A stretch of 64,000 nt of DNA from assembly GCF_900582625.1 (NCBI RefSeq), contig NZ_UTIQ01000072.1, positions 212,047 through 276,046 of the forward strand, written 5' to 3'. Each line of letters begins with the position of its first letter. Position 1 is the stretch's first letter. The notes under the pieces were generated by a model that was not told the origin of the DNA, searched no databases, and saw only the letters and a program-made list of their open reading frames with translations. The stretch is from Pseudomonas viridiflava (GTDB lineage: Bacteria; Pseudomonadota; Gammaproteobacteria; Pseudomonadales; Pseudomonadaceae). The position numbers were made by a program, and so were the translations under genes. Below are positions 54,975-63,922 of this stretch, piece by piece.

Positions 54975-56216
54975 ATGATCGAGCCCAAGCGCGTACTGCG
55001 CGCCCTCGCTGAACACTGGACGTTACTCGAGCCGCTCTGCGAACGGTTCGACCAAGGCACCATGAGCCTGATCGAATTGCGCGCCCAACTGGCGGTGCAA
55101 CTGGTGCAAAGCACCCCCGCCGACATCACCGGCCTGCTGGACACCTGGATCCGCCTGGACATTCTGGTGCCGGTGGCCAAGAGCCCGAACCGCTTCGAGC
55201 TCAACGCGCAAATTCACGACTTCCTCGCCTACCTGCGCCGCGAACACCGCCTGGGCCTGTGCCTGGAAATTGAAGCGTACCTGCGCCACCTCGAACGCCT
55301 GGCTGGCTACATTCAGGACGCCTTCGAGATTCGCGACGCCAACGACCTGGCCCGCCAGCTGCGCTTGCTCGACATGCGTGTACGCGACGTGCTGAAAAAA
55401 CTCGCCAACGACGAGCAGGCACTGGTGGGCGTGGCCGACCGCGCCAAGACCAGCGACCGGCAGATTCCGCTGCGTCAGCGCTATGCCGAAGTGCTGGCGA
55501 CCTGGGACGAATACGTTGAGCCGATGATTCAACTGGTGAACGCCGACGGCGCCTTCGAACAAGGCGTGCGCCGCGTTGAGCAAGTGCTGTTGCGGTTGCT
55601 GAGCGAACAGCATCGCCTTGGCCAATTGGTGGACGACGACCTGCTGCTGCGCACCCACGCGCGCATTCTGGAAATGCAAACCACCGCCCAGCTAACGCTG
55701 CGCCGCGCCCGCGAACTGCTGCTACCGCTGCGTGAAGAAGCGCGCCGGCATAACGCCGTAACCCGTGGCGCCGCGCTGGCGTTGTCGGCCATCCGCCGCA
55801 AAGGGCTGGACGCCGTGCCGCAGGCGGCGCTGCCGCTTTTTACACGCCCGCAGAGCACCTTCCTCGGCAGCACCAGTCAGGTGGAGTCATACGTTTACGC
55901 CCTGGCCCGCTTCGAGCCCAAACCCACGCAGTTCCCCAAGGCCAGCGGCGCGCGCAAAGGCGAAGCGCCAAAAGCGCCCCGCACCGCACGGGAAATGCTC
56001 GAGCGCTGCCAGAGCGCCTTGCCGATGCCCGACCTGATGGTGTGGCTGCTGGAGCAGGAGCCCGAAGGCGCCACCGATGAATTGCTGTACTGGTTTTCGC
56101 GCTTGTCGCGCGACGGCCGTTTTCAGCGTGAGCGCCTGGAGCGCCGCGACTATTACACCGCCGAGCACCAGGTCAGCCTGTGCTCCTTTGCGTTGGTGGC
56201 CAGCAACCATGCTTGA
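54975..56216 (+). CDS. mksF: MksF, kleisin-like subunit of MksBEF condensin
   Basis: 413 residues. Winged-helix-like N-terminus (IEPKRVLRALAEHWTLLEPLCERFDQG, PNRFELNAQIHDFLAYLRREHRLGL) and a helical middle (LARQLRLLDMRVRDVLKKLANDEQAL), as expected for the MukF/kleisin analogue. Recognised mainly from the three-gene order F-E-B and from subunit sizes close to those in P. aeruginosa. Links the two heads of the MksB dimer in chromosome organisation. Confidence 0.85.
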   Translation: MIEPKRVLRALAEHWTLLEPLCERFDQGTMSLIELRAQLAVQLVQSTPADITGLLDTWIRLDILVPVAKSPNRFELNAQIHDFLAYLRREHRLGLCLEIEAYLRHLERLAGYIQDAFEIRDANDLARQLRLLDMRVRDVLKKLANDEQALVGVADRAKTSDRQIPLRQRYAEVLATWDEYVEPMIQLVNADGAFEQGVRRVEQVLLRLLSEQHRLGQLVDDDLLLRTHARILEMQTTAQLTLRRARELLLPLREEARRHNAVTRGAALALSAIRRKGLDAVPQAALPLFTRPQSTFLGSTSQVESYVYALARFEPKPTQFPKASGARKGEAPKAPRTAREMLERCQSALPMPDLMVWLLEQEPEGATDELLYWFSRLSRDGRFQRERLERRDYYTAEHQVSLCSFALVASNHA

Positions 56217-56249
56217 GCCCGTCGCCACTCTTTTTGAAGACTATTGCGC

Positions 56250-56996
56250 ATGAATATCGACCTGTCCGAACTCAGCCACTTGGCGCCGATTTTCCGCGAG
56301 CTGTTCAAGGGTTATCACGTCAGCCACCGCGACGCCGAGCTGTACAGCCAACTCTCCAACCAGCAGGACGCCTACCGCGCGTTGTTCCGCGCGCTGGGTT
56401 TCGAGCTGGTGTGCGACACCCGTGGTTTCTACTATTTCGTGCCCGAGCAAATGGGCGCGCAGGTAAACAAAACCGCCCAGCGCCTGGCGCTGTTCACCTT
56501 CATTCTGGTGGAGCACCTGGCCGACCAGGGCCGTGACCCGCTGGCCGTCCTCGACGGCGGCAGCCTGGGCCGCGATGAGTTGCCACCGCTGCTGGAGAAA
56601 TACCGCGACCTGTTTGTGCAGGCCGAGGTCACCACCCAGGAAGAGTTGGAAGAAAAGGTGATGCGCCGCATGACGCAGTTGGGTTTCGCCAACGAAGAAA
56701 ACGGCGTGTACCGCTTCCTGCCGCCGATGCATCGCTTCCTCGACGTGTGCCTCTCGGTGCAACAAGACCGCGACCTGGCCGCCAGCCTGCACAGCGTATT
56801 GCCGCTGCCAACGCCGGCCTTGGTTGACGACGACAGCGGCGACGACATTCTGCTGATCGACGGCGAGCAGGACGACGACATTCCGCCGCTGCCCGCCATC
56901 GTCGACGCGCCGGTAGCTGTTGAAGAAGAAAGCGAAGAACAAGCCCTGGCCCGCGCCTTGGCTGAAGAGCGTGCCAATCAGGAGATCAATGCATGA
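56250..56996 (+). CDS. mksE: MksE subunit of MksBEF condensin
   Basis: 248 residues from the ATG at 56250 (MNIDLSELSHLAPIFRELFKGYHVSHRDAELY). Paired winged-helix MukE-like region (LFRALGFELVCDTRGFYYFVPE; RRMTQLGFANEENGVYRFLPPMHRFLD). A very acidic C-terminal tail runs from about residue 195. Its stop overlaps the mksB start by four bases. Confidence 0.87.
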   Translation: MNIDLSELSHLAPIFRELFKGYHVSHRDAELYSQLSNQQDAYRALFRALGFELVCDTRGFYYFVPEQMGAQVNKTAQRLALFTFILVEHLADQGRDPLAVLDGGSLGRDELPPLLEKYRDLFVQAEVTTQEELEEKVMRRMTQLGFANEENGVYRFLPPMHRFLDVCLSVQQDRDLAASLHSVLPLPTPALVDDDSGDDILLIDGEQDDDIPPLPAIVDAPVAVEEESEEQALARALAEERANQEINA

Positions 56997-59815
56997 GCCA
57001 GGAACGCTACGGTATCCGCCGCTTTGCCCTGCTAAACACCGCCGGTTACAGCCTGGGCCTGTTCCCGCTGGAACAACCGTTGTCGGTGTACGGCGCCAAC
57101 AACCTGGGCAAAAGCGCCTCGATCAACGCCCTGCAATTCCCGATTCTGGCGCGTATGTCAGACATGAGCTTCGGCAAATACAGCCTCGAAGCGTCGCGCA
57201 AGTTCTACTTCGCCAGCGACACCAGTTACATCCTCGTTGAAGTTGCACTGCCCCACGGCCCGCACGTAATCGGCGTTGCCGGGCGCGGTCCGGGTGGCGG
57301 CTTCGGCCACCAGTTCTTCGCCTATGCCGGCGAGTTGCACCTAGAGCATTACCAGAAGAACGGCACCTGCCTGCGCCAGCGCGAGCTGTTTGCCAATCTG
57401 GAGCGGGAGAACATCAAGGCCTACGAACTGAAGCCGGAAGAACTGCGCCGGTTGCTCGTAGGCGGCCATACCTCGATTCCGCTGGACCTGACCCTGATCC
57501 CGCTGCGCTCCACCAGCGAGCAGAGTTTGAAGACCTTCCGCGCGCTGTTTATCAACCTGCTGCACATGCGCGAAATCACCGCGGCCAAGCTCAAGCAATT
57601 GTTCCTTGATGCGTTCGAACACAGCCTGCGTTCGGGTAGCGTCGATTACATTGCCGCGTGCGAAGAAGCCTTCCGCGACGTGCGCCGCATGGAAGCCGAT
57701 TACCAATCGCTGGTAGCGGCCGGGCCATTGGTCGAAGCGCTGAGCGCCGGCGTGGCGCAACGGGAAGTGTTGCGCGGCAAGCTGCACCGCATTTCGCCCT
57801 TGCTCGATTCGCTGCTGGGCACCTGGCAAGACTATGCCGGCGCCCGCCGCGAAGAGTTGGTGATTCAGGCCGAGCACTACCGTGGCGAGCAAGACGGCTT
57901 GCAGCACGAACAGCGCGGCGGCACCCAGGAGCTGATGCGACTGGAACGTGAGATCAGCGAAATTCAGCGCTGGCTCGGCGAGTTCGGCGTACTGAAACAT
58001 CGCTTCGCGCTGGTCGAGAACGCTCAGGTGCTGGAGCAACAATTGCTCGCTGCCAAAGATGCCCACGATGAACTGGCCGGCGCGCTGGCGCAGTCGCGGC
58101 AGTTCTCCAGCGAAGACCTCGACGAGCGTCTGCGCGACCTGGAAAAACGCCTGAAGTCGGTGCGCCAACAACTGGAACATGCCGACAACAACAGCTACGC
58201 GCGCTTGCGTGAAGAGTTCAGCCAGCAAGACGTCGAGCGCCTGATGCGCCTGTTCAACGGCGCGCTGTTCAGCTTGCCGCTGGGCGAACAGGGCATTGGC
58301 CTGGACGAAGACGGCCAGTGGGTGAAGTCGCTGGAAGTGATCCTCGACGGCTTCAAAGCCGAGCGCTTTGAAGTGCCCGGCTTGAGCATCGACCTCAGCC
58401 ATATCGAACCGCCTGCACTGCAAGCCTTGGCCGACCGCGCCGCGTTACGCGATCAGAAAGAGCGTCTGGAAAAAGAGCTGAAACAGCTCAAGACCCAGCA
58501 GAGCGTGGCCTCCGACCGCGCCGCCAGCAAAGCCCAGGCAGAAACCCTGTACAACCAGGTGCTGGATGCGCAAAAAGCGCTGGAAGACTTCCGCCGCAGC
58601 CAAACCCTGGCCGTGGAAGAACCGGCGAAGCTGGAACAACTGGCCCAGGCCGAAGCCGCGCAGGACGACCTCAAGCGTGCCAGCGATGCGTTTACCGAAC
58701 GCGTGCAACAGCTGTCGGCCAAGCTGCAATTGGTCGGCCGCCAGTTGGCCGATCTGGAAGCCAAAGAACGCACCCTGGAAGACGCCCTGCGTCGTCGCCA
58801 GTTGCTGCCAGCCAACCTGCCCTTCGGCACGCCGTTTATGGAGCCGGTGGACGACTCGCTCGACAACTTGCTGCCGCTGCTTAACGACTATCAGGATGCG
58901 TGGCAGAGCCTGCAGCGCATCGACGGGCAGATTGACGCGCTGTACGCGCAGATTCGCCTCAAGGGCGTGGCCAAGTTCGACAGCGAAGATGACGTGGAAC
59001 GGCGCCTGCACTTGCTGATCAATGCCTACGCGCACCGTCAGGATGAAGCGCTGACCCTGGCCAAGGCCCGCCGCGCAGCCGTCACCGATATCGCCCGCAC
59101 TCTGCGCAATATCCGCAGCGACTACGACAACCTCGAACACCAGTTGGCCCTGTTCAACCGCGAGATCAACCGCCGTCAGGTCTCCAACCTCGAAAGCTTC
59201 CGCATCGTGCTGGCGCCAAACAAAGACGCGCTCAAACACATCGACCAGATCATCCACAGCGCCGGCCAGTACGAAGAAGGCGAAACCCTGTCGGTGTTCG
59301 ACCTCAACCAGTCGGCCGATCAGGACGTGCGCAACGAGGAAGCCAAGGAATACCTGGCACGCCTGGTCGCTGCCAACCACAACCAGCTAGGGCTAAAAGA
59401 TCTGTTCGAGCTGGCGTTCGAAATCACCAAAGTTGGCGGCCAGCCGATCGTGCACACCGACATCGACGGCGCCGCCTCGAACGGCACGACCATGACCATC
59501 AAAGCGCTGACCAACATGTACCTGTTGCTGCACCTGATGGACCGCGAGCAAGCCGGCAAAGTGCGCCTGCCGTACTACCTCGACGAAGCCGCCGACATCG
59601 ACGAACGCAACCAGCAAGCCCTGATCGAAACCAGCCTTCAGCTGGGCTTCGTGCCGATTCTGGCCAGCGTAAAACCGCAGGTGTGCGCACACGTAGCCAT
59701 CGACCTGGAAGGCGGCAGCGGGCCGAACGGGATTTACATTGATGAAGCGGACTGGAAATACATCCGTCGGCATGAGCCGGTGGTGAAGGTTGAGGCGGTG
59801 GTTGAGCCGGCTTGA
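56993..59815 (+). CDS. mksB: MksB, SMC-like ATPase of the MksBEF condensin
   Basis: 940 residues. Walker A is GANNLGKS (residues 34-41). Long coiled coils span about 285-415 and 480-780, with a small hinge region in between. The ABC-signature region SNGTTMTIKAL lies near 828 and Walker B YYLDEAADID near 860. Much shorter arms than MukB. Family knowledge: alternative condensin for chromosome segregation; related four-gene MksBEFG/Wadjet systems use a nuclease subunit against plasmids. No mksG/jetD gene follows here. Confidence 0.93.
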   Translation: MSQERYGIRRFALLNTAGYSLGLFPLEQPLSVYGANNLGKSASINALQFPILARMSDMSFGKYSLEASRKFYFASDTSYILVEVALPHGPHVIGVAGRGPGGGFGHQFFAYAGELHLEHYQKNGTCLRQRELFANLERENIKAYELKPEELRRLLVGGHTSIPLDLTLIPLRSTSEQSLKTFRALFINLLHMREITAAKLKQLFLDAFEHSLRSGSVDYIAACEEAFRDVRRMEADYQSLVAAGPLVEALSAGVAQREVLRGKLHRISPLLDSLLGTWQDYAGARREELVIQAEHYRGEQDGLQHEQRGGTQELMRLEREISEIQRWLGEFGVLKHRFALVENAQVLEQQLLAAKDAHDELAGALAQSRQFSSEDLDERLRDLEKRLKSVRQQLEHADNNSYARLREEFSQQDVERLMRLFNGALFSLPLGEQGIGLDEDGQWVKSLEVILDGFKAERFEVPGLSIDLSHIEPPALQALADRAALRDQKERLEKELKQLKTQQSVASDRAASKAQAETLYNQVLDAQKALEDFRRSQTLAVEEPAKLEQLAQAEAAQDDLKRASDAFTERVQQLSAKLQLVGRQLADLEAKERTLEDALRRRQLLPANLPFGTPFMEPVDDSLDNLLPLLNDYQDAWQSLQRIDGQIDALYAQIRLKGVAKFDSEDDVERRLHLLINAYAHRQDEALTLAKARRAAVTDIARTLRNIRSDYDNLEHQLALFNREINRRQVSNLESFRIVLAPNKDALKHIDQIIHSAGQYEEGETLSVFDLNQSADQDVRNEEAKEYLARLVAANHNQLGLKDLFELAFEITKVGGQPIVHTDIDGAASNGTTMTIKALTNMYLLLHLMDREQAGKVRLPYYLDEAADIDERNQQALIETSLQLGFVPILASVKPQVCAHVAIDLEGGSGPNGIYIDEADWKYIRRHEPVVKVEAVVEPA

Positions 59816-59845
59816 TAGTAAGAAGGGTGTTTGGCTTGAGGGCCA

Positions 59846-59907
59846 ATCGCGGCTAAAGCCGCTCCTACAGGTTGCACAGTCCTGTAGGAGCGGCTTCAGC
59901 CGCGAAG
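59846..59907. repeat. REP pair after mksB
   Basis: ATCGCGGCTAAAGCCGCTCC (from 59846) faces TGTAGGAGCGGCTTCAGCC (to 59907) across a short loop. Confidence 0.9.
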
Positions 59908-59918
59908 CTCTTGATCCA

Positions 59919-59952
59919 AAAAAGGGCCGCATTAAGCGGCCCTTCTTTTTTT
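59919..59952 (+). terminator. Terminator of the mks operon
   Basis: AAGGGCCGC (59922-59930) and GCGGCCCTT (59936-59944) around ATTAA, followed by CTTTTTTT. Confidence 0.92.
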
Positions 59953-59985
59953 CAGCCCGACCACAAATCCAGATCGAGCGAGCTA

Positions 59986-60075
59986 GAGCAGAGCAAGGCG
60001 AAAACGTTCTTTGAAGCGGAGTTGGCTCAAGCCCATGAGCATTCAAAAACATTTTTCAACGCAGCTATGCCGACG
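59986..60075. repeat. Hairpin-forming repeat, diverged copy C
   Basis: Same scaffold as the two copies at 6912-7024 and 47634-47742 in the orientation of the latter: AAGGCG, AAGCGxAG, CTCAAG, TGAGCATT, CAACGCAGC, GCCGACG in the same order and spacing. Inner stems are rebuilt with different bases (GGC-TCAA-GCC; TTTGAA/TTCAAA). The outer arms no longer pair well. Lies between mksB and the MCE gene, a convergent gap. Confidence 0.75.
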
Positions 60076-60088
60076 CGCAGCCGATCGC

Positions 60089-62401
60089 TTACTTACCCAA
60101 AGAAATTTTGGGGGCCCACTTGAGCCATTCATCATTGGCCTCTTCGTTGAGGACAAACGTCTGCTCCGCCTTCGCTGGCGCACCCATCTGATCGCCCTCC
60201 GGCGTAGCGAATGCAATGCCGCCCTGCAGCAACGATTCCACCGATTCCGTGCGCACCTTGGCGCCTTTGAACAAGCCCCAATCCACCGAGAACCCACTAA
60301 CGCTCCAGAAGCGGCTGCCGCCGCGAACCAGGGCGGCATAACGCGGTTCGATCAGGATGCGGATCAACACGCGGTCCGCCGTAGCGCCCAGTTCGATGCC
60401 GGTGACTTTGCCCACCTGAACTTCCCGGTAGGTGACGGGCACATCGGCTTTGATCGAGCCACGACGCGGCGCGCTCAGGGTCAGTTTCAAACCGCTTTCC
60501 TGGGTCGCCAACACCGGCGGCTCGTTCAACGCGACGAAGTTGGTCTGCGCCGCAGTGGCTTTGGCGGCCGGCTGTACTTGCAGGTATTGGCCGCTGACCA
60601 GGGTGTCGAGGTTGGCCGTGCGGATCAGGCCGAGCTCGGGTTTGACGACCCAGAACTGCGAGCCGACGCGAGCGATTTTGTCGGCGCTTTCGGTGATTCG
60701 TGCCGTCAGCTGAACGGCTTGCAGGTCATCGGTGAGGGCCACGGTTTCGACTTTGCCGAGATCGATGCCTTTGTAGCGAATGGGTGTGCCGGGCTTCAGG
60801 CCATCGCCGGAGTCGACGCGGATGTTGATGACAGTGCCCTTCTGCAACGCGTTTTCGCGGTCGGGGTGCAGGGTGAAGCGCTGTACCCGTTTGGTCGGCG
60901 CGGCTTTGGGGTCTGGCGTTTCAAAGCTGATACCACCGGCGAGCAGGGTTTGCAGGGATTCGCTTTTTACTGTGACGCCAGAGAGACCGCCGCTCAGGGT
61001 GATGCCGCTGGCGTTCCAGAAGCGGGTGGAGTTGTTCACCAGATTGGCGTACTCCGGTTCGATGTGGACGCCAATGGCGACGCGCTTGCGGTCGCGCGCC
61101 AGTTGATAGCTTTGCACGGTGCCGACTTTGATTTGTTTGTAGAGCACGGGGCTGCCGACTTCGAGCGAGCCGAGTACGTCGCTGTACAACACCAGATGCA
61201 GGCCGGGGGCGCTGAGGTCCAGCGGTGGGGCCTTGGCGCGGGCAACGAATTCACGGGCCGGCGGGTTGCCCTTCTCGCCTGGGCGCACGGCGATGTAGTT
61301 GCCTTTGACCAAGGCTTCGATACCGGTGATGCCAGCCAGGGAGATAACCGGTTTGACCACCCAGAATTCGGTGCCCTCCACCAGGTAGTCCTCGCTGCGC
61401 GGGTCCAGAGCAAGCTCGGCGGAAGCGGTGGCAAGGTCGTCGTTCATCTTCAGGGTTTTCAGCGTTCCGACCTGAATGCCCTTATACATAATCGGTGTGC
61501 GACCCGCTTGCAGCCCTTCGAAATCGCTGAGTTTCACATTGACCTTGATGCCGACCTGGGCGGCATCAAAATCTTCATACAGGCGGAAGGGCAGGCTTGG
61601 GTCGGTGGGCGGGCTGTCTTTGCGATGTTCCGGTGTAGCGAACGCGATGCCACCAGCAACGATGCTGGCGAGCGATTCGGTTCGCAGCTTGAAGCCGCCC
61701 AGATCCGCATTCACGGTCACGCCACTGGCGTTCCAGAAGCGCGTGTGTTTTCGCACCAATGAAGCGTATTGCGGCTGGATAAACACCTTCACTTCAACGG
61801 TGGTCTGGTCGGCGGCCAGGCTGTAGCTCTTCACCACGCCGACTTGGATTTGCTTGTAGAACACCGGGCTGTCGCGATTGAGCGAGCCCAGGCGCTCGGC
61901 CTTCAGGGTCAGATGCAGACCGGCCACAGAGTCGGCGATTGGCGGCACTTCGTTCAGTGCCGTGAATTTGCGCTCGGGCTCGCCGTCGCCTGGCGCTGCC
62001 GTGATGTAGTTGCCTGACACCAGGGTTTCCAACCCGGTGACGCCGGCCAGACTCACGCTCGGCTTAACTAACCAGAAGCGCGTGTTGGTGCGCAAAAACT
62101 GCTCTACGTCTTTGTCCATTTCGACCGTGGCAATAACGCCACGCCGGGCGCCGGTGTCATCCAGGGTGAGGGTCTTTACCTTGCCGACTGGCATGCCTTT
62201 GTAGATGACCTCGGTTTTGCCAGCCTGAATGCCATCGCCGGACGCGAAAATGATCTGAATGTCGATGCCCGCCTGTTCATAGGCGCGCCAGGCCAGCCAG
62301 CCGCCGATCAACAGTGCGATCAGGGGCAGCACCCAAATGGCAGACCAATTTGAGGCCGGCCGGATTTTGGCTTTGGGCAGATCATTCATCGTCATTGTCA
62401 T
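60089..62401 (-). CDS. MCE-domain lipid-transport protein (PqiB/LetB-like) with six MCE repeats
   Basis: 770 residues. One N-terminal membrane helix (SAIWVLPLIALLIGGWLAWRA), then six MCE domains, each marked by a YKG/YK/YRE x-x-VG motif: EVIYKGMPVGKV, VFYKQIQVGVV, IMYKGIQVGTL, VLYKQIKVGTV, IRYKGIDLGKV and VTYREVQVGKV. Odd and even repeats differ (FWLVKP-type versus FWNASG-type), indicating triplication of a two-domain unit. E. coli PqiB has three and LetB seven. Such proteins form periplasmic tunnels for lipids. Starts at 62395 or 62389 are possible; all overlap the upstream gene. Confidence 0.92.
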   Translation of the reverse strand: MTMTMNDLPKAKIRPASNWSAIWVLPLIALLIGGWLAWRAYEQAGIDIQIIFASGDGIQAGKTEVIYKGMPVGKVKTLTLDDTGARRGVIATVEMDKDVEQFLRTNTRFWLVKPSVSLAGVTGLETLVSGNYITAAPGDGEPERKFTALNEVPPIADSVAGLHLTLKAERLGSLNRDSPVFYKQIQVGVVKSYSLAADQTTVEVKVFIQPQYASLVRKHTRFWNASGVTVNADLGGFKLRTESLASIVAGGIAFATPEHRKDSPPTDPSLPFRLYEDFDAAQVGIKVNVKLSDFEGLQAGRTPIMYKGIQVGTLKTLKMNDDLATASAELALDPRSEDYLVEGTEFWVVKPVISLAGITGIEALVKGNYIAVRPGEKGNPPAREFVARAKAPPLDLSAPGLHLVLYSDVLGSLEVGSPVLYKQIKVGTVQSYQLARDRKRVAIGVHIEPEYANLVNNSTRFWNASGITLSGGLSGVTVKSESLQTLLAGGISFETPDPKAAPTKRVQRFTLHPDRENALQKGTVINIRVDSGDGLKPGTPIRYKGIDLGKVETVALTDDLQAVQLTARITESADKIARVGSQFWVVKPELGLIRTANLDTLVSGQYLQVQPAAKATAAQTNFVALNEPPVLATQESGLKLTLSAPRRGSIKADVPVTYREVQVGKVTGIELGATADRVLIRILIEPRYAALVRGGSRFWSVSGFSVDWGLFKGAKVRTESVESLLQGGIAFATPEGDQMGAPAKAEQTFVLNEEANDEWLKWAPKISLGK

Positions 62402-63008
62402 CCGTTTCCGTGTTGTCCCAGAGCAAGCGCGGGTCGAAGGTGTGAGCGGCCAGCATGGTCAGAATCACCACGCTGGCAAAAGCAGCGGCGCCGTAACCAG
62501 GCTCGATGCTGGCCAGGCTGCCAAAGTTGACCAAGGCCACCAGAATGGCGATGACGAACACGTCGAGCATCGACCATCGGCCTATCCATTCAATAAAGCG
62601 GTACATCACGATGCGCTGGCGGGGCGTCATCGGCAGGCGGCGCTGCACCGAGTAGAGCAGCAAGCCAATGCCAACCAGCTTGAAGGTGGGCACTAGAATG
62701 CTGGCGATAAACACCACGGCGGCGATGGGGATCATGCCGTACTGCACCAGGGAGATCACGCCAGACATGATGGTGTCGGGCTCGCCTTTGCCGAGGGTGC
62801 TGACGGTCATGATCGGCAGAAGGTTAGCCGGGATGTACAAGATTGCCGATGTCACCAACAGCGCCCAGGTGCGCTTGAGGCTGTTGGGGTTACGGGCGTG
62901 AACGCTAGCACCGCAGCGGGTGCAGAACTGAGAGTGGGTGTCGGGCTCTTCTCTATTGAGCTGGTGGCATTCGTGGCACACCACGATGCCGGCATCAATG
63001 GCTCGCAT
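62382..63008 (-). CDS. PqiA/LetA-family membrane protein, half-size (second of two)
   Basis: 208 residues with one zinc-ribbon (CHEC ... CTRC) and four membrane helices. PqiA core: RTWALLVTSAILYIPANLLPIMTV, LVQYGMIPIAAVVFIASILVPTFKL, EWIGRWSMLDVFVIAIL. E. coli PqiA/LetA are about 420 residues with two such modules; here each module is a separate gene. Overlaps the upstream gene by 14 bases and the MCE gene by 20. Confidence 0.92.
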   Translation of the reverse strand: MRAIDAGIVVCHECHQLNREEPDTHSQFCTRCGASVHARNPNSLKRTWALLVTSAILYIPANLLPIMTVSTLGKGEPDTIMSGVISLVQYGMIPIAAVVFIASILVPTFKLVGIGLLLYSVQRRLPMTPRQRIVMYRFIEWIGRWSMLDVFVIAILVALVNFGSLASIEPGYGAAAFASVVILTMLAAHTFDPRLLWDNTETDDNDDE

Positions 63009-63654
63009 GGTCGCTCTCCCCGGACAGCGCTTCCCAGATTTGATGGGGCGTCATGGTGACTTCAAGCCAAACTTGTATCAGCAACAGGGCAACGAAACAG
63101 GCAAGGCCAAACCCGAGCGTGACATCCGCCAGGCCGATGAGTTTGACGATGGAAACGAGGGTGCCCATTAAATACACCTCGAGCATGCCCCATTCGCGCA
63201 TATGGTGATAAATGCGGTAGAGCAGCAAGCCGTAGCTACGGCCGAATTTCAGTTGGATGGAGAGCAGGACTAGAAATTGGCAAAGCAGCTTGAGCAGGGG
63301 CACCGCCATGCTGCAGAGGAACACGACCACGGCAACGCCTTGCATGCCGGAATTGTAGAGCGCGAGTACGCCGCTCCAGACCGTGTCGACGCTGCGCTGG
63401 CCGAGCAAGCTGAGCTCCATAATCGGCAAGAAATTCGCGGGGAAATACAACAGCAACGCCGCGATCACGAGCGCCATGCTGCGCTTCACCACTTTGGGGC
63501 GACTCATGTACAGCTCAAAGCCGCAGCGCGGACAGTGCGCGCTGTCGCCGACGTTGAGCTCGGGTTTGAGCATCAGCAAATCACATTCATGGCAGGCGGT
63601 TAACGCCTCCAATGGCATCTCGGGCAACTCGCGAGCATCTGCAGCATCAGACAT
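62995..63654 (-). CDS. PqiA/LetA-family membrane protein, half-size (first of two)
   Basis: 219 residues. Zinc-ribbon cysteines CHEC and CPRC near residues 20-45, then four helices with SMALVIAALLLYFPANFLPIMELSLLG, SGMQGVAVVVFLCSMAVPLLKLLCQF and HMREWGMLEVYLMGTLVS. First gene of a three-gene operon with the second half-PqiA and the MCE protein. The ribosome site before the ATG is weak. Confidence 0.92.
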   Translation of the reverse strand: MSDAADARELPEMPLEALTACHECDLLMLKPELNVGDSAHCPRCGFELYMSRPKVVKRSMALVIAALLLYFPANFLPIMELSLLGQRSVDTVWSGVLALYNSGMQGVAVVVFLCSMAVPLLKLLCQFLVLLSIQLKFGRSYGLLLYRIYHHMREWGMLEVYLMGTLVSIVKLIGLADVTLGFGLACFVALLLIQVWLEVTMTPHQIWEALSGESDHASH

Positions 63655-63874
63655 GAAAGAGCTCTAGTGAACGTGCCAAACAATGGGATATGAACGATTA
63701 CGAACGGTTGCTGGCAATCGTAGACGCAATAAGGTGAGTGCGGCGACCGTTGCGTTGTGTCTTTGGACCGATAGGGTGGCAGAACTGCTGAGTTCTGCGT
63801 GTGCGAGGGGGTAAGCACAACTCGCTTTAATCACTTTTTCCTACCGAAAAAGACTGCCTAACTTTTCTGCGCCC

Positions 63875-63914
63875 AAAAACAAACCCCCTACCCGTTTTCA
63901 CGAGTAGGGGGTTT
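63875..63914 (-). terminator. rRNA operon terminator
   Basis: Perfect 11-bp stem AAACCCCCTAC (63881-63891) with GTAGGGGGTTT (63904-63914), followed on the minus strand by G and five T. Directly downstream of the 5S gene. Confidence 0.93.
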
Positions 63915-63922
63915 GGAATTTA

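Noticed and set aside
54975..59815. Wadjet anti-plasmid defence system
   Set aside because: The nuclease gene jetD/mksG is missing, and the three-gene order and sizes match the Pseudomonas MksBEF condensin.
60011..61762. 583-residue open frame on the plus strand
   Set aside because: It lies opposite the six-MCE protein gene, which has clear repeats; the plus-strand translation has no fold features and reflects GC-rich codon bias.
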